The notes beneath the pieces are model-generated. The model saw only the letters and a list, made by a program, of their open reading frames with translations, was not told the DNA's origin and did not search any database. A stretch of 64,000 bases of DNA, taken from Torymus aiolomorphi (taxonomy: Eukaryota > Arthropoda > Insecta > Hymenoptera > Torymidae). Location: assembly GCA_036365515.1 (NCBI GenBank), contig CM070874.1:111835235-111899234 (forward strand). The letters run 5' to 3'. Positions 1 to 18,156 of this stretch are shown here, piece by piece (the first letter of the stretch is position 1; each line of letters begins with the position of its first letter). The translations under genes were made by a program, and so were the position numbers.

Positions 1-2540
1 CTAATAAATATACAATCATTTATTTATTTTTTTTTACGGCCCTTGCTAAATGTCCCAGCAGATTGCAACTAAGCATATTTTTTTCTTGGTTTCATAATAA
101 TTGAGTTTGGCGTTATAAGCCAAATCTTACGATTATAGCAATCCACAGGACAATTATCACAGCCTTTTTTACTTATAAAGTAATAAAAGCTACCGATGCT
201 TACATAAAGCTTATTTATTTGATTTAAATACAAAAATCAAATTTTTTTTACCTTTGGTACAAAGGATTTTCATCTTGGATTTTCATTTAAAATGTTTCTA
301 ATGTAATTATTATAAAGAGTACGACGAAGTACAGTAAAATTTAAAAATATAATGATAAAATATAATAGAGTTTTAAAATAACGGTGAACTTTGAATAACT
401 TTTGAAAGAGATCTTTTCTTAAAAATAGCGCATAAACAAACGCAAAGAATAGTCTTTCCAAAGTAAATAATAACGCCGAACAAGGGGAGGATAAGGTCAA
501 CGAACTCTCGACGTTATATCACACGCTTCTAATGAACACTGGATTTCGAATACAAAAGAAAGAGGAAAAAGAGGGAAAAGTGACAATAATACACCGTACA
601 TGTCTATATCATCTTTTGTATCACTGAAACTTTGAAACCTTCGATATCCATAATCAATCTTTAGCTTCACGCTATTATATCCTGCGAGAAAGAATTATTG
701 TCTTATTTAATTTTCAACTTTATCCTGGAGTTTGAAAACTTAATGTATGGTGAATGCTATTTTCTCGCTCTTTTTCTCGCTAAATGTTTCTAATTCTTAG
801 ATTTCATTTTCATACCTTTCGAATTCTATCTTGCGTTATATGCAACGAGTGTGATTTCAGTCCAAAAGTCTTATCACAAAATAATTCACGCATGCTCGCG
901 TACGTATTTTACCTTTGTGATTAACTTTTTTGTTTATATATTCTAAAAGTGTCTTGATTCGCGTTCTCACGAATCTCACGTACGATTTATCATTAACAAC
1001 AACACTCCTACAAGGATGAATTAAAAAAAGTCGTTTTCTTTATATAAAAATATTTCTCTTTTCACGTGTCTCCAGTTTTTGAACTTATGAACTGAAATCA
1101 CACTCCTTAATTAATTATAATATCAAATATCATATTTTATATATATTCAAAAAAATAATAAAATATCACTTAACGTTTACACTTCGCCTGACCTGTTTAT
1201 AATCACTGACCTTCTTTTTAATGATATTGCCAATAAACGTCATTTTACTCAACCTTAGATTACAAAATGTCCTACGTCGATATTACATATTATGATTATC
1301 ATTATCATTTACCACTTGTCACAGTTATTACACTCATTACTGACTTGTCCTTTTTTCTTATTGAAAAATTTTATTACTTTCTGTCTTTTAGTTCTAACGT
1401 TCGCCGAGTTGAGTTTTGTCGCAAAGTTCTTATTTTTATTCCTTTTATCACTATTTTGATATTTAATACAGACATTATTGAGCGTTTGCGTCAAGATCGC
1501 AGTTTTTTTATTCGGCACAAGCACTCGAAAAATATTAGGTCATTGAGTCGATACATAAATGACTGGATTTATAAGGTCTGTCACTCAAAAAACTGGTGAA
1601 TTGTTTTATAAAGCACGTGTACAGATTAGCAGGAGTGAAAATCCATTTGAAATTTTATCAAGCGTATACACTGTAGTAAAATTTTTTATGTAAAATAAAT
1701 ATACAAATATTTTTGGGGTTTAAAAATTTCAAAATCGATAATAAATTTTTAATATTTCAAGGACCAAGGTAACTCATATAGGAGTAATCCGAAAACTGGT
1801 ATATTGCATGGAACACGAACATTTTTTATATTGACAAACTTTTCACAGAAAAAAGGTCGATTTTTTTAGCAAAAATGCCGGTTCTCAAAAGATTAATGAA
1901 GATTAAACGTATAGTAAGATGATTTATTCCGAAAAATTCTGATCAGAAAGTTAATAAAAGAACTATTTAATTCATTACTGTTAAAAATTCTAAAATAAAA
2001 ATGCCGGGTAATCTTTTTTTTTAAATGTTAATGAATTCATTTTAACTACTGTATATTAATTTACTATAAACCAAATATATAATTGTGTATTAATAAATAA
2101 TTTGAATTGTATTAACATTTGTATTTATACATATTTCAATAGCTTAAAATAGTAAGCAATTTCTCAAGAACTTTTACTGCACACACATGAGTACCTAAAA
2201 TTTTAGGAGTGCATATGCGTAATTTTTTTTCACCATCAATCGATCAAGACACAGAGAACAACCATGGCATATCTACTATGACACTTAAAACTTGAATTTC
2301 ACAATGTACGCATTTGGTTATACCCTTTATGATCTTATGAGGTATTTTTATCATGTTTCTTATTAATGCTTTCATTACATTTACAGAAAGCCTATTTTCT
2401 CTTCCTCATCCATGAATAGACAGTACCGAACGTGCCCGACACCGACACGTCCACCTCATCTATTCGTCCTTACAACCTACGCCGCTTTTCTCGCTCTATT
2501 TTTTTTAATATTTCTTACGGAATTTACAGCGTGATTGCAG
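1..2540. other. AT-rich intergenic flank, no gene recognised
   Basis: Low-complexity AT-rich DNA. Open frames here (for example 1267-1599 on the plus strand) are tyrosine/phenylalanine-rich, match no family I know and have no splice or promoter context, so they are not called. The right edge should hold the 3' UTR of the minus-strand PHAF1 gene. Confidence 0.6.
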
Positions 2541-2545
2541 TTATT

Positions 2546-2551
2546 TTTATT
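2546..2551 (-). terminator. Possible poly(A) signal of the PHAF1 gene
   Basis: Plus-strand TTTATT reads AATAAA on the minus strand, about 140 nt after the PHAF1 stop codon (2687-2689). The position is plausible for a short 3' UTR, but the surroundings are so AT-rich that a chance match is likely. Confidence 0.35.
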
Positions 2552-2686
2552 ATTTTCTTTTTTAATTTTTTTTTTGAGCCCTATGACCCATCCACTCACG
2601 GATTATTGAGATTAAGGGCTTTTGCTTCGATACAGCCCAGAAATCCAAACCTTTTGTTTTAACCACCGCAATCTTCTTTACCAGGG

Positions 2687-6808
<4,122 letters not shown>

Positions 6809-6977
6809 CCTACGACGCAGCGGGTCCTGCGCTTCTTGTCCTCGAATCCTGACCGCCACTACTCCTACGCCTACACCCGTCGTGATGCGTTCTTTGTTGC
6901 GGACGCAACTCTTCCGCTTCTGCCTGTCTGTCTCTCTTTTGCACCTATCCCTCCTCTCTCACTCTTCTTTCTTCTTT

Positions 6978-7013
6978 AGATATATATGTATATATATATA
7001 TATATAATTATAT
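6978..7013. repeat. (TA)n tract
   Basis: Alternating TA with single interruptions, within the PHAF1 upstream island. Confidence 0.8.
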
Positions 7014-7300
7014 ACGTCGTACATACACAAGTACACACACACTCGCGAATATCCCTCTCTCTCTCTCTCGCTCCCCTCAGCGACGACGACTCGCCATAAC
7101 CTTTGTCGCACTCGCGGGTTCTTTCTCACTCGACAGAGCTCTCTCGTTACAACACACACTCGGCGTATAGTAGCGCTGGCTCCGCCGAATCGAAGGGAAC
7201 TGCGTTGTTTGTTTGTGTTCTCGCTCTTTGTCCCCCGCGCGCCGCGCACAGATAGCACCGAGCGAGCGAGCGAAACGAAAGAGAGTGAGCGCGCGCGAGC

Positions 7301-7441
7301 GCTGCTGCTATGCTGCTGCTGCTGGCCTGGCTCAGCAGCGCGGACCTGCTGAGAGAGCGCGCACGCTATAAAGCGAGTTGCTGACTGCTGCTGCTGCGTC
7401 TTGTTTTGTTGTGGTTGTATCTCGTCGCTGCTGCTGCTGCG
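7301..7441. repeat. Clustered interrupted (CTG)n/(CAG)n tracts
   Basis: Several short CTG runs (near 7305-7322, 7383-7396 and 7424-7440) are separated by non-repeat sequence. They give polyGln/polyLeu in the translated frames. Confidence 0.8.
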
Positions 7442-8290
7442 CTGCCTCGTCGTCGTACGGGCAGCAGCCGAAAGCAACAATATAAGCACACTTTTTCCTG
7501 ATAACCGCGTAGGTGATTGCACAGCGGGCGCGCGCGAATGAAGGAAGCAGTTACCGTGCACTGTTCGAACGCCACTCCCTGGTTATGCCAATGCTCCGAT
7601 CGTCTGATGTATTCGGCAAAACAAACAACGTCGGTACGGTGATGCCTATATACGTCGTGTTTGTCGCTTGCTCGCTCTCCCTCGATATCGCGCGCGCCAC
7701 TCGCTCACTCGGGTACCGAGAGCGACGATAATAACTATATAGCGCTCTGCACTGCCACACGCATTAAAACGTCACTGCGCGCGGGTATACGGAATGAGTT
7801 CTCGAAAGCACCTCACGCTCTTTCTCCCGCTGCGCAAAAGTGACGGTGTATACGGCCGAGCCCCGCTAACACTGACGCCTCCACACACGCACCTTGGCTT
7901 TTGAACGGGAGAGAGAAGAGCGCGCAGCGGAGCTCAGCAGAAGGCGGCCATGTTACAGCGCTCAGTACAGTGGTGTTATATATACACTATCGGCAGGAGC
8001 AGCAGTTTTCTCTCTCCCTCTCCCTCTGCCTTTTGTCTTATACGCAGCGGCTGTTTTCCCTCTCGCTCGCCGCCAGCTGGAGACTGGCCGTCTGCGTCGC
8101 TTGCGAGCCAGAGGGCGCTATCGTCTAGCCAGTCTTCGCCTGTGGGTAAACATATGATGCGTCGCACGCACACGCGCTCGAACAGCTGATATGGGCGAGC
8201 GAGCGAGACGGAGAAAAGGAGAGAGAGAGAAGGCGAGTGAAGCAAACTATAATAGGTACACCGCTGATGCGATGCGCGAACACTGTATGT

Positions 8291-11200
8291 ACATGTAGGT
8301 TGTGAAGAGAGGCTTCATGCTGCTTTTACGTTGTAGTTTTGGGAATTCGTGAGGGAGTTTGAATCGGAGTATTTTTGAACGACATTGCGTATAGGTCTAT
8401 AGGTGTAGTTTGTTTCGTGATCTTGAATATCTACCGACCTTACTCCAGCCCGCAGAATTTTTCGATTCTTTTTATTTTGTGACTAAAGAAATAATATTCT
8501 TGTTTGTAAATCAATTCCTCCAACTAAAATTTAATTTCCTCCATTTTCCTCTACATTTTGTTTAAGATTTTAGTGTTATATTTTTTTTCTTTTAAAGTAA
8601 AATGTTGAGCTTTAAAAAGCAAAAAAGTTGGGTGTTTGTAATATTTATATAATAATAATGTCAACTCTATTCAAATTGCTTGGTTGATAAGGATTGTAAT
8701 GAATTTTAAGTGCTTGTCATTCGATACCCTTGACGAATTTTTTCTTAAATCGTGTAAAAAGCGTTTGTAGGATCAAATGTAAGTAAAAAAAATTAACGAA
8801 ATGTTCGAAAACGAGGTACGTACACTCCTTAGCTTAAGGAGGCTCATCCGACGAGGAACGTATCAAAAATCAATGTCACCCCACACCGCGCGCACAGGTT
8901 TACTCGCATGGTGCCCCCACTCCCGTAGTCAGAGCGCGTGTTTATACGGGACTGGCACACACACATAGCTTCGTGCCGTCTGTGGACTGTGAAGCTAGGC
9001 TCTTTTTTCTAAGGATATGATATAGATAATGATGTCACGTACATGTGTCGAAAGTTTCAAAGACTTCCCAAATAAACTCAAAATCAGATGAACCCCCTTA
9101 AGAAATCTTAAGCGAACGCAGTGTGATAAAAGAGAAAAGCAACAGCGAAAAGAGGGGAGAAGGAGGAGCGACAAAGAAAGGGAGAAAGAAAGAGAGAAGG
9201 ATAGAGCAATTAGCGTGAGCAAGGGAAAAAGAACGAGGGTGCGGATGTAGGCAAGAAACTCAGCGGGCAATTCGTATAAGATGGATTGAGAACAAGTACG
9301 GAAAAATAAGAACTATAAAAGAGTAAATAAAATTTTATTTAATTGTTTATTTGGCATTATTCAATGAAATGCATTTATTTTAGTCGCTTTCAATTATACA
9401 TAAATTTATAGCAATTTAAAGTCGTTTTCGATACGACATTGATCGTACTATATTTTAATATATTCTTAATGACTTTCATGACTATAAGCTGATGAAATTA
9501 TCTACTACATTATTTGTTATTATTCAAAGAAAAATATGCAATAATCATTAACACTTACGCGATACGTATACATTGGCATCGTTATCTATTCTTGGAAATT
9601 ATCTAAACATTTATTTTCGGATTATTATTCTTGCTATGCTACTAAAATAATATATAACTTTGTTTTGAAATGACAGGACACCTATCTGTTATGAATTCGT
9701 AATTTTGGCTTCAAATTCAACATTAGTAATGCCAAAATCTCCAAGTACTTATTTTCATTCAAATAGGATATAAAAATATAATGTACGACTTTTTTGCTTT
9801 GGAACTTTAAATAAAACGGTTCGATACAGTTGCGTGGCTAAATTTAACTTTGGTTTGATATTACGAGAAGATTGTAAATCGTTGCAGTTACAGAGCCGAT
9901 CATTCTAAAAGGACTTTAAATTCTTCCACAACTCCACAAGTAATTTCATACGTATAGATTTATACAAGCGTATAATATGTATGTATATATGTTGCTACAG
10001 CGCAAGAGAGATTTTCAGGTTTCTTTGCTGTCAGTGAGAGAAAGATAAAGTATACAGCACAATAGTATGCGTTGTACGATGATGAATCTTCGGTCAGGGC
10101 CATCAATGTCGTCGCGGGCCCTTGACTTTCTTTTTTTTACAGACATGGATTTGGCTCTGTTACTTTTTGCTTTTTACGCAGTGCACAGAATACGTTAAAT
10201 ATACTGATCAGGAAGGTCACGTTTTTCTTTAACTTTTGGAGCTACTTATAATGTAGACTATACGTGAAAAAGCAATATTCAGCTATATTCCCTGCTTTGC
10301 ATCCAAAAAATTCTTTGGAAATTTTGATTAGCCATCAAAACATTTTTTATCCAAATCGATGCGAGTAGTTCGCGATCTTGTAGTTTGATAAATTTGGGTG
10401 GGTAAACTTTTTTGAAATAAAATATCTTCTTGATTATAGTAAAGTTAACTTCGTTTTCACATATGAATTTTACAAAAGTTTTTTATAAAAATATGATTTA
10501 ATTTATTATCAATATCTTGTATAACTACTAAATCATAAAACTGAATTATCTCAGTAAACCATCAAAGTTAATTATCTCATGACCATATATTATGATTATT
10601 TTTATTTAATAAAATCTCTTGCTTGGATGTACAGAGTTCAATAGCCAACGAAAACACGATGATATGTCGAAAATTGAAAGCTTATTTATTTTATTTCATG
10701 TTTTAAAATCGAATAAAAGAAACCAAGTAGAAATCAATAAATGAGGATTAGAAATTATATAAATTAAAATATATGAATAGTAATTCAACTAATTGACTTC
10801 TATTTATTTATTTAATAATTCAATTAATTTTATTTTTTTTAAATTGCAAATGTAAAATAAAATAAATCAAAATATTTTAGATTTTTATAACGAATTTTGA
10901 ATTTATATGCGCTCATTGCAAAAATAAATAAAGTAGAAAAACAAGTTTAAATGAAAATCCACATAAAAGATATTTTTAAAAATAAATTATGTAAATGGCA
11001 CTGTTTCAAGAATTTTAACATTAACAAGTTGAATGTTTCTATTTATCGAAGACTATAAATAGATGGAATCAATGTAAGTGCCAATGACTTAGCTGTGGTA
11101 AAGTAAATTTCTACTTTATATGACAGCAAGCTTCCAGCGACTTTAAGTAGATGGCATGCCCTGCGCAGAAACACTTTTAAATGAGTTGTGGTTGCGAATT

Positions 11201-12334
11201 TAAATTTAAATATCAAGCTTATAAAGTTATCAATTAAAATTTTTTATTTAACATTTTAATTAAAGTAGAAACTCAATTTTTATTTTGTATTTTATTTTAT
11301 AATAAATAATCCACTATGCTTTTTATAGTTTAGTTTTGATTTTATAATCTATACTAGAAAATATTCACCATACATGTAAAGAAAGTAGGCAATATTAATT
11401 ATTAATACATACACGGAGAAAAATTTGCATGTGTAAAATTTAATATTTTAATAAGAAAATTTATTATTTTCAACTGTAGCGCTGTTTGTTGGCATCTTTA
11501 ATAGCTTACTATTGGTGACTACTTTTCGTTCATTTTTCCCATGTTAAATTTCCATAAGAAAAATTGGTATGCGTTTAAAACTGGGTCACAAGACCGTCTT
11601 CCAGTGTTCCAAAGTTTTTTCGTGTATTATGTGTGGTATATAGAACAAGAAAAAACTCATTACAGAGGTGTGCCTCAAATTTATTTCGGAAGAATTGCAC
11701 ATATTTATATAGATATTATTTATTATACAGATACGGATATATATTTATACAAAAATAGAATATTAGTATTAACTGCAGGGCTTAGAAAAATATTTGAGAA
11801 TCAGTGAGTATTTTAGTGATTTTTTAAAATTTGAAAAATTACTTATTAAAAAAATATTTGTATTTGCAACTTTTCGGACCATAACTACATGAATTTCTAT
11901 AGTTCTTTTAGCTTTGAAATCTTGTCAATGCTATATCTCTGAGTAAAATAGGCTTATAGATTATATCATGGGCTATTTATCAGAAATTGTAACTACTTAT
12001 TATATATTACTATTATATAGCACTAATTATATTTTAGCATATTTTTTTAGATGATTTTGACTTCGAAGGCTCACAGGTATAAGACCCAGATATAAGTTCC
12101 ACGGATATCTTAACCAGATTTTGAATGATTGCGTTCAGATTTATAGAGATCACTTGTCATATTATACAAAACTTATGGTTCTATATAGAGACATATTCAT
12201 TGAATGTAAAATGTATAACTTATTTCTAATACAAAATCCCAGAAGATAGGTCTCTAAACCCACTTTATGCAGAAATATTTAATTTTTGAAAAAAAAAAAA
12301 TTGGTGTGCAAGTTGCAAATTACTTGTAAAACAT
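8291..12334. other. Gene-poor AT-rich stretch
   Basis: No coding exon recognised. It contains a short GC patch (about 8870-8990) inside a possible inverted-repeat element, a purine-rich GA stretch at about 9125-9235, and an ACACGGAGAAAAAT motif at 11413 resembling the end of the MITE at 49621. The 88-codon frame at 11541-11807 has no known relative that I can see. Confidence 0.55.
8834..9103. mobile_element. Possible MITE with CTTAAGG-type terminal inverted repeats
   Basis: The left end CTTAAGGAGGCTCATCCGA (8834-8852) is the approximate reverse complement of TCAGATGAACCCCCTTAAG (9085-9103). The 270-bp interior is unusually GC-rich at its left half. No coding capacity. Confidence 0.45.
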
Positions 12335-12511
12335 GTACAACCGAAGGAAGATGATTCTTTCCGAACATGCCGGAAAATTTCAAAATCCTGCAATCCCATT
12401 GGACAATTCAAGTGTAAACATTAACCTTAACTTAGAATCGTCCAATGAAATTGAAGGATTTTGAAATTGACTAGGCACGTTCGAAAAGAATCAACTTCCC
12501 TCGGGGTGTAC
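12335..12511. mobile_element. Foldback/MITE-like inverted repeat
   Basis: The arms at 12335-12412 and 12431-12511 are imperfect reverse complements of about 75-80 bp. Both contain an AATTTCAAAATCC-type segment and a CCATTGGAC/GTCCAATG segment. The loop is 18 bp and non-coding. Confidence 0.75.
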
Positions 12512-14196
12512 CTATGGCATGAAGCTCTGGAATTAAAGTTTTGTGAGTAAAAAACGATTTCAAATACTTAAGAACACAAAAAATAGTTGTTTTTCACTTT
12601 TCACTTAACAGAATTTGATTTTGCACGGAAACGTTACATATAAAAGTTATAGATCATATTAAAACAAAACTTTTTTTCTTAACAAAACTAAATGGGCGAT
12701 TAAAAAGGCTTAGGTGCACCAGGAGACAAGGCCTCCCTAGTTATATAATTTCCTTAGGAATTAATATTTTTTAACGAAGCACAGCTTAAACTTTAGCTTG
12801 TCTTTTCTATTTTTATAATTTTTCTTGATCATTTTCATAACAAATACTTGCAAAGTAATAATCAACAGAAGATATGTAATGTTTTAATTATATAAAGCGT
12901 ATTTGAGATTAGATGGTCTATATCTCAGTACAAACATTGAGCTTCATTTTTAGATACTAGAAATCGGTTCTCAAAGTCCCCTTGAAATCTGTTTCCCGAA
13001 GAGTTTACTCTTCTTGTAAGTAACGCTTTCTACTGAATTTATTTTTTATATTTTATAAGCAGTATATTAACAATTGTATTTTATAATATAACTTTAAAAA
13101 AGATAATAATTAAGTGGTCTTTTGGAGTTATAGAAGCCAGCTTTTGAATGGACTTACGATTTCAGAAACCATGGATGTCAGGGGCAAAGAAGTACTAAAT
13201 GATACGAATAAAATTAGACAAAAAATATATCGACATATTATGTGAATTATCTAATAAAATCTACTATGCCAAGTTAATTAGGCAATATAGGTGTTCTACT
13301 GTACCAACTACAGACATTAATCAATCTGTAAGTAATTGACATCTATTCAATCAACAAGCGCAAGGAATATAGGAATCATTAGAGTTATAATAAATTATAT
13401 GAATACGAAGCAACTGCAAAATTGTATATAACTCGCACCGTTATTATTATAATCTATTATAATTTATAGTTATATGATGAAGAGTAAAGGTGTACAGATA
13501 AGGAGTTTACGATCATAAGAGACTAGATGTTAATAAAACTTCAAAAGCTAATTTTAAAGTACTTGAGAATAAAATTTAAATCACACTTTTGAACTAGTAT
13601 TGGATAAAAATTATGTTTCGTAAACGACCAAAAATATTTTAAAGTAGACAGAAAAAGCTTTCACTTCAGTTCTAATTCGTTAAAATTATTAAATTTTTAA
13701 GAACTTTTAGGTTTTAAGCAGACTGACATAATATAAGAAAACGATTATAATTTAGGTTGAAAGATATAAGGTAAAAATAGTGTATAAGTCATATAAATGT
13801 AATTTATTTTGAAAGAATAAGTTGATATATAATATAAACATGCATAATCTTTTAAATATGCGTTTTATAATAAATATAATTTATATTCAATCCAAATTTT
13901 CGAAATTTATAAAATTTGAGAACATTATCCAAAAAAATGCTAGATTTAAGTACTTGTAGCAGTGAATTTTATTCAACTAGATCTGACACATGTTATCGTT
14001 GTGTTAACACGTGAAAAAATATATTGGGCACGTTTTACCGAGCCACGTTTCTCGTTGCGCGTGACGTAAATCACGGGGGGGTTGCGTCGTTCACAATGAC
14101 GTATTCCGGGGGCCCGTCCGCGTTCGACAGCAGCAGCAGCTTATTCCACGGCGAGAAAGAGTGAGCGAGAGATAGCAAGCTATCTTCGTCTTCCCT

Positions 14197-14201
<5 letters not shown>

Positions 14202-14252
<51 letters not shown>
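14202..14252. repeat. (TC)n microsatellite
   Basis: About 50 bp of CT dinucleotides; it creates Arg-Glu frames on the minus strand. Confidence 0.95.
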
Positions 14253-14255
<3 letters not shown>

Positions 14256-14567
14256 CGTTTGCATAACAGAGAAAAATCGGTCGCGTTGCCAGAACATACG
14301 TACACACCCGTCGTCGTCATTGTTGTTGATTCTGTTTTAGTATCGATATGGTGAATTTTCTCTTGATTTACTCTCGTAAACATGAGAGCTTTCCCTTTTT
14401 TCCTTCGAGTATACAGACGTCATATAGTTTGAATGTTGCTTATTATGTTGGATTTTACGATCGACAATTTACTCGTGTTTTCCAACTAACTTTCAATATA
14501 ATCACATTGAAAGCACAGTTTTCAGATGTTAAAACTGTTGTGCTTGTATTCTAAAATTTAAGGCTAA

Positions 14568-14705
14568 TGCTATTTGTACGACAGAAATAAGTCCCAAAAC
14601 ACCTCGCTGTGATGTTTTTTTTTTGTTTTGATATCTGACTAGAGAAATTATATTCCATTATATATGTATATACTTTATGTCCATAAATCTGTCGTACAAA
14701 TAGCA
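14568..14705. mobile_element. Small element with perfect 18-bp terminal inverted repeats
   Basis: TGCTATTTGTACGACAGA at 14568-14585 is exactly the reverse complement of 14688-14705. The interior is AT-rich and non-coding, which suits a MITE remnant. No target duplication is obvious. Confidence 0.7.
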
Positions 14706-17700
14706 GATGCGAACATTTAAATACATTTGTAATTTATTTCCTATTTAGTGTGGTGATGGGACTTCAGATCAATTTTTATAAAGATTCAGTAAAACGTATA
14801 CTGGTGTTTAAAGGTTTTTTATAATATTTTTATTTATTTTTTATTAGAAATATAAAACTTATAACAGCCTCTTTTTATTTTCTTAAATAGTAATTACTTA
14901 ACAATGAAGTCTGTGTTAGTAAACTATCTTAATTGAAATTTGATCGTAATCATTAATGTTTATTGAATCAGACTGACGGCATTGATTTTATCACACATTA
15001 AGCACTTATACTTTTACTTTAAATGCAAAAATATAAACGTAAGCATACGTATACAGCACTATCAAGTAAATATTTATGAATTTAAATTCATAAGCTTTGC
15101 TCTCAATATTTTCAAAGTAAAAACTAATGTAATACATCAAAGCAGCTATCCATTGATATTATATATATTAGATAAAAACATAATTCCAAGGCGTAGAAAA
15201 TTAGTGAAATTTTGGCACACCCATTTCAATGTATAAGTACCACGGGTCGCTCCTTCAGACTTCTTCTATACTTGCCTTCGGAGCGCTCCCGCGCTCCTTG
15301 ATTAATCGCTTTATATAATTTACAGTGATAATGCAACTTAATTAGTATATACAAAATATTTTAAAAATATAGCATGATTTTTTTTTCTAACTTATAATAA
15401 TTGCAATTAATGTAAGTCAAATAAATTATGTAAAAACTTAAAGTGATTAACAAGTTTAAATGAGGTTATTTTCTTAATACAAGAACAATCTTAACAAAAA
15501 AATTGAGCGTTTGCTACATATTTTTCCAGATAGTTTCTATCATATCTCCTATAGACAGAGAATTACAAAATAATGTTTCTCTTTTCTAAGATTCGTTATT
15601 AACGTATCATTTGATAAAGTTTATCAATAAGTAATCTAGCAATTTATTAATTTTCTTGCTGCTACTTTACTTCTCTTTGTAGGTATAACTGAATATTTAA
15701 TTTAATGACGCAAAATTATAGATTATTTACATTGCAATAAAAATTTACACTTCTCATTATTTCTATGACGATTTTGACAGCTCATAACTTACTGAGAAAA
15801 ATGAAAAAGCATAATACAATACAATTCAGTACTTTATATTAATCTTCCTAAGAAAAACAATATTTTATTAATGCACACTGCATGAAACAATAAAAAAATT
15901 TGAAAAAAATAATATTTGCAGACAATGCATCAAAATAGACAAAGAATACCAACATTCGGCGTTCTACGACTTTTCACAAAAGTTCAAGTTCTAATCAGCA
16001 CAGGTAACGAGTGAATGGCAAACTCAATTTTCATATGTCTACAGCATCCGCTAAGTAAAAGGTAACGGAGTGGGAAAAAGCCTTGACAAAGAAAGACTCT
16101 CTTAAAACTCGGCTTCTTTGCGGCGGCTTGATGCAATTAACATGACGCAACAGATCTTCAAAATTGCTGCAGGCCTCAATTAGTCTGAAAGTCAGTTGTC
16201 GGCAATGTTCTTTTACTTTTTGTCATTTTAGCGTTTTGGAGAAATAACGTCGTAGAGTATATACCATAGGTAAGACGCATAGGTGAGACGTGACTTGTTA
16301 AAAGTAGTCGTGATTTTCATCATACGCTCATTACGTCAGGGTTCAAAGTCTAAATTAGTAAAAATAGATTTCGTGCTAGTTTTATAGCGTGTTTTAATTC
16401 AAATACATGTTAGCCTTGTTAAATTAATACAAGGAAACAAATCTTCAGTACAGCTAGTATATGCCAGTTTTAGTAACGTAAATATGTATTTGATAAATAC
16501 TTATATTTGTATATAAATTAGCACACATATGTTATTTATAATAACTAGCAAAATCCAAACGCGCTGCACGCTTATTATTTTGTTTTTTAGGTTATGAATA
16601 TATAACTTTTTATTATGATTTCATTTTAATTGGTTTAAATGATAGGATAATCAGATCATTTTTTAAAACATGACAAAATTAATCTTTGTATTCTAATTTG
16701 ATTTAATTATTTAGTTTTAAATAGTTAAGAATAAAAATTCAATTTCAAAAATTCAAATGTAGCGGAAGTAGCGATTTTTCGCGCCTATTCCTTACAGACC
16801 AATCAAAATCACTCTTTAAGTGCTTCACAACATCCGGCCATCGTTTTTTAAGAGAGGAAATAATACGTTGTCAAGCCTGCGATCAAAGAAATACAATAGA
16901 AATATATTATCTCATAATACACTATGGATCCATTAATAAAAATAATACACATATTCAATAATATTTGTTTTACTCGTTTAGTAATTTTTATGGTAATTTG
17001 ACACTTGAAAAATAACTTATCGCATTGATTTATCTTTCAATTATTTTCCTCGTACACATAAATAAATTTATAATAAACAACTGTTCATATCAGCATGAGT
17101 GAATTACTTACTCGATTGTTGACCCACTTTACTCTTTTACATTTTCTCAAAATTTTAGTTCACGAATATCGCAACCACATGCAGTGTATTAATTATTAAT
17201 TAAGTATATTTATTATTATTAATTATTCTCAATAACTATTCATTATATATAAATCAATATAAAGCAGTCACTTCATACACGAGATTGTGAAGGAAAAATT
17301 TCATCCCGTCGAGACTTCAATATCACCGAAAATTTTCCTCTAAGAACTCGTTATTATCAATACCAGTTTGTCTCCAGTTTTCCGCGCACATGCTTCCCAC
17401 AGTTGGCTTTTATTGTGCCAAAATCACGACATTTCGCAGAACCGTCTCAAATATACGAGTCTGGTCTCGATATCAATGTAGTTAACCTTCAATGATCTCT
17501 CAGGCTTTTATCATATATCAATCGGCCACTGTAGAGAGACAGAGAGAAGAAACTTAAGCCAGTTGCATCACTGTTCTGCCAACTGCTCTACACTATCGAC
17601 TCGTGTGTTCTATAGCGAAAAGAACCCCCGCGATGTTTTGACCGGTTGAGCGTTACAAAACGCCCTTATCGCGGGCTGTGTGCGCTTATTTGACCTCCGT

Positions 17701-17860
17701 GGCCTGGCTTCGTAATGCGGAAAATGTTAAAATTCCGCTATCGCTAGAGGCTCATTTGTTTATCGCTCGCTTCGTTTATTGTTCTGGAGTTATTGCTTGT
17801 CTTTTTTCGCTAGATCGTTATAATGAGCGTCCGACAGCTGCTTTCATATCAACGCTCTCT

Positions 17861-18120
17861 ACGAAAACTAGCACCTTTTTTTGCCTCCTCACGAAGACTA
17901 GCACATTTCAGAAAACTGCAACGAAAACTAGCATAACTCACGACTTTGCCGCGAATACTAGTACAATTGGCGAGGTTGCCGCGAAAACTAGCATCATTCA
18001 CGAGTTTGCGCCGAATAATAGTACAATTCGTAAGATTGCGACGAAAAGTAGCACGATTCGCGAGTTTGCGATGAAAAGTAAGACGATTCGCAAGCTTGCC
18101 GCGAAAACTAGCACTTCGCG
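17861..18120. repeat. 30-bp minisatellite, about 8.7 units, open on both strands
   Basis: Units start at exactly 30-bp steps (17861, 17891, 17921 and so on to 18101) with consensus ACGAAAACTAGCAC at the unit start and a TTTGC(C/G) end. Because 30 is a multiple of three, both strands stay open. The plus strand gives a T-K-T-S-T/I decapeptide and the minus strand gives a GKLANRATFR-type decapeptide (92 codons, 17849-18127). Inverted copies follow downstream. The function is unknown; it may be a minisatellite rather than a gene. Confidence 0.9.
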
Positions 18121-18156
18121 TCACCATGTTAATTTACATAAGAGGCAGTGGAATGT

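Larger units (their letters stand above)
6809..8290. promoter_or_regulatory. GC-rich island upstream of PHAF1 (probable promoter/5' UTR region)
   Basis: The sequence just upstream of the PHAF1 start codon is rich in CpG, CTG/CAG trinucleotides and short CG or TC runs, unlike the AT-rich DNA around it. A plus-strand TATAAAG lies at 7367-7373. Overlapping frames up to 200 codons on both strands are compositional (polyGln, polySer-Arg), not family members. The start site and any 5' UTR intron of PHAF1 cannot be fixed by eye. Confidence 0.5.
12512..17860. other. Gene-poor AT-rich stretch
   Basis: No gene recognised. It holds a TC microsatellite (14202-14252) next to a GC-rich patch at 14030-14340, a small terminal-inverted-repeat element (14568-14705) and a short GC patch at 15240-15300. 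Frames such as 14982-15236 look like AT-rich noise. Confidence 0.55.

Noticed and set aside
1267..1599. 110-codon plus-strand frame as a small membrane protein
   Set aside because: Hydrophobic only because of T-rich codons; no promoter, no conservation evidence, antisense frame also open.
6959..7561. 200-codon minus-strand frame upstream of PHAF1
   Set aside because: PolyGln/Ser/Arg composition from CTG and GC-rich DNA; out of context with the conserved PHAF1 start at 6808.
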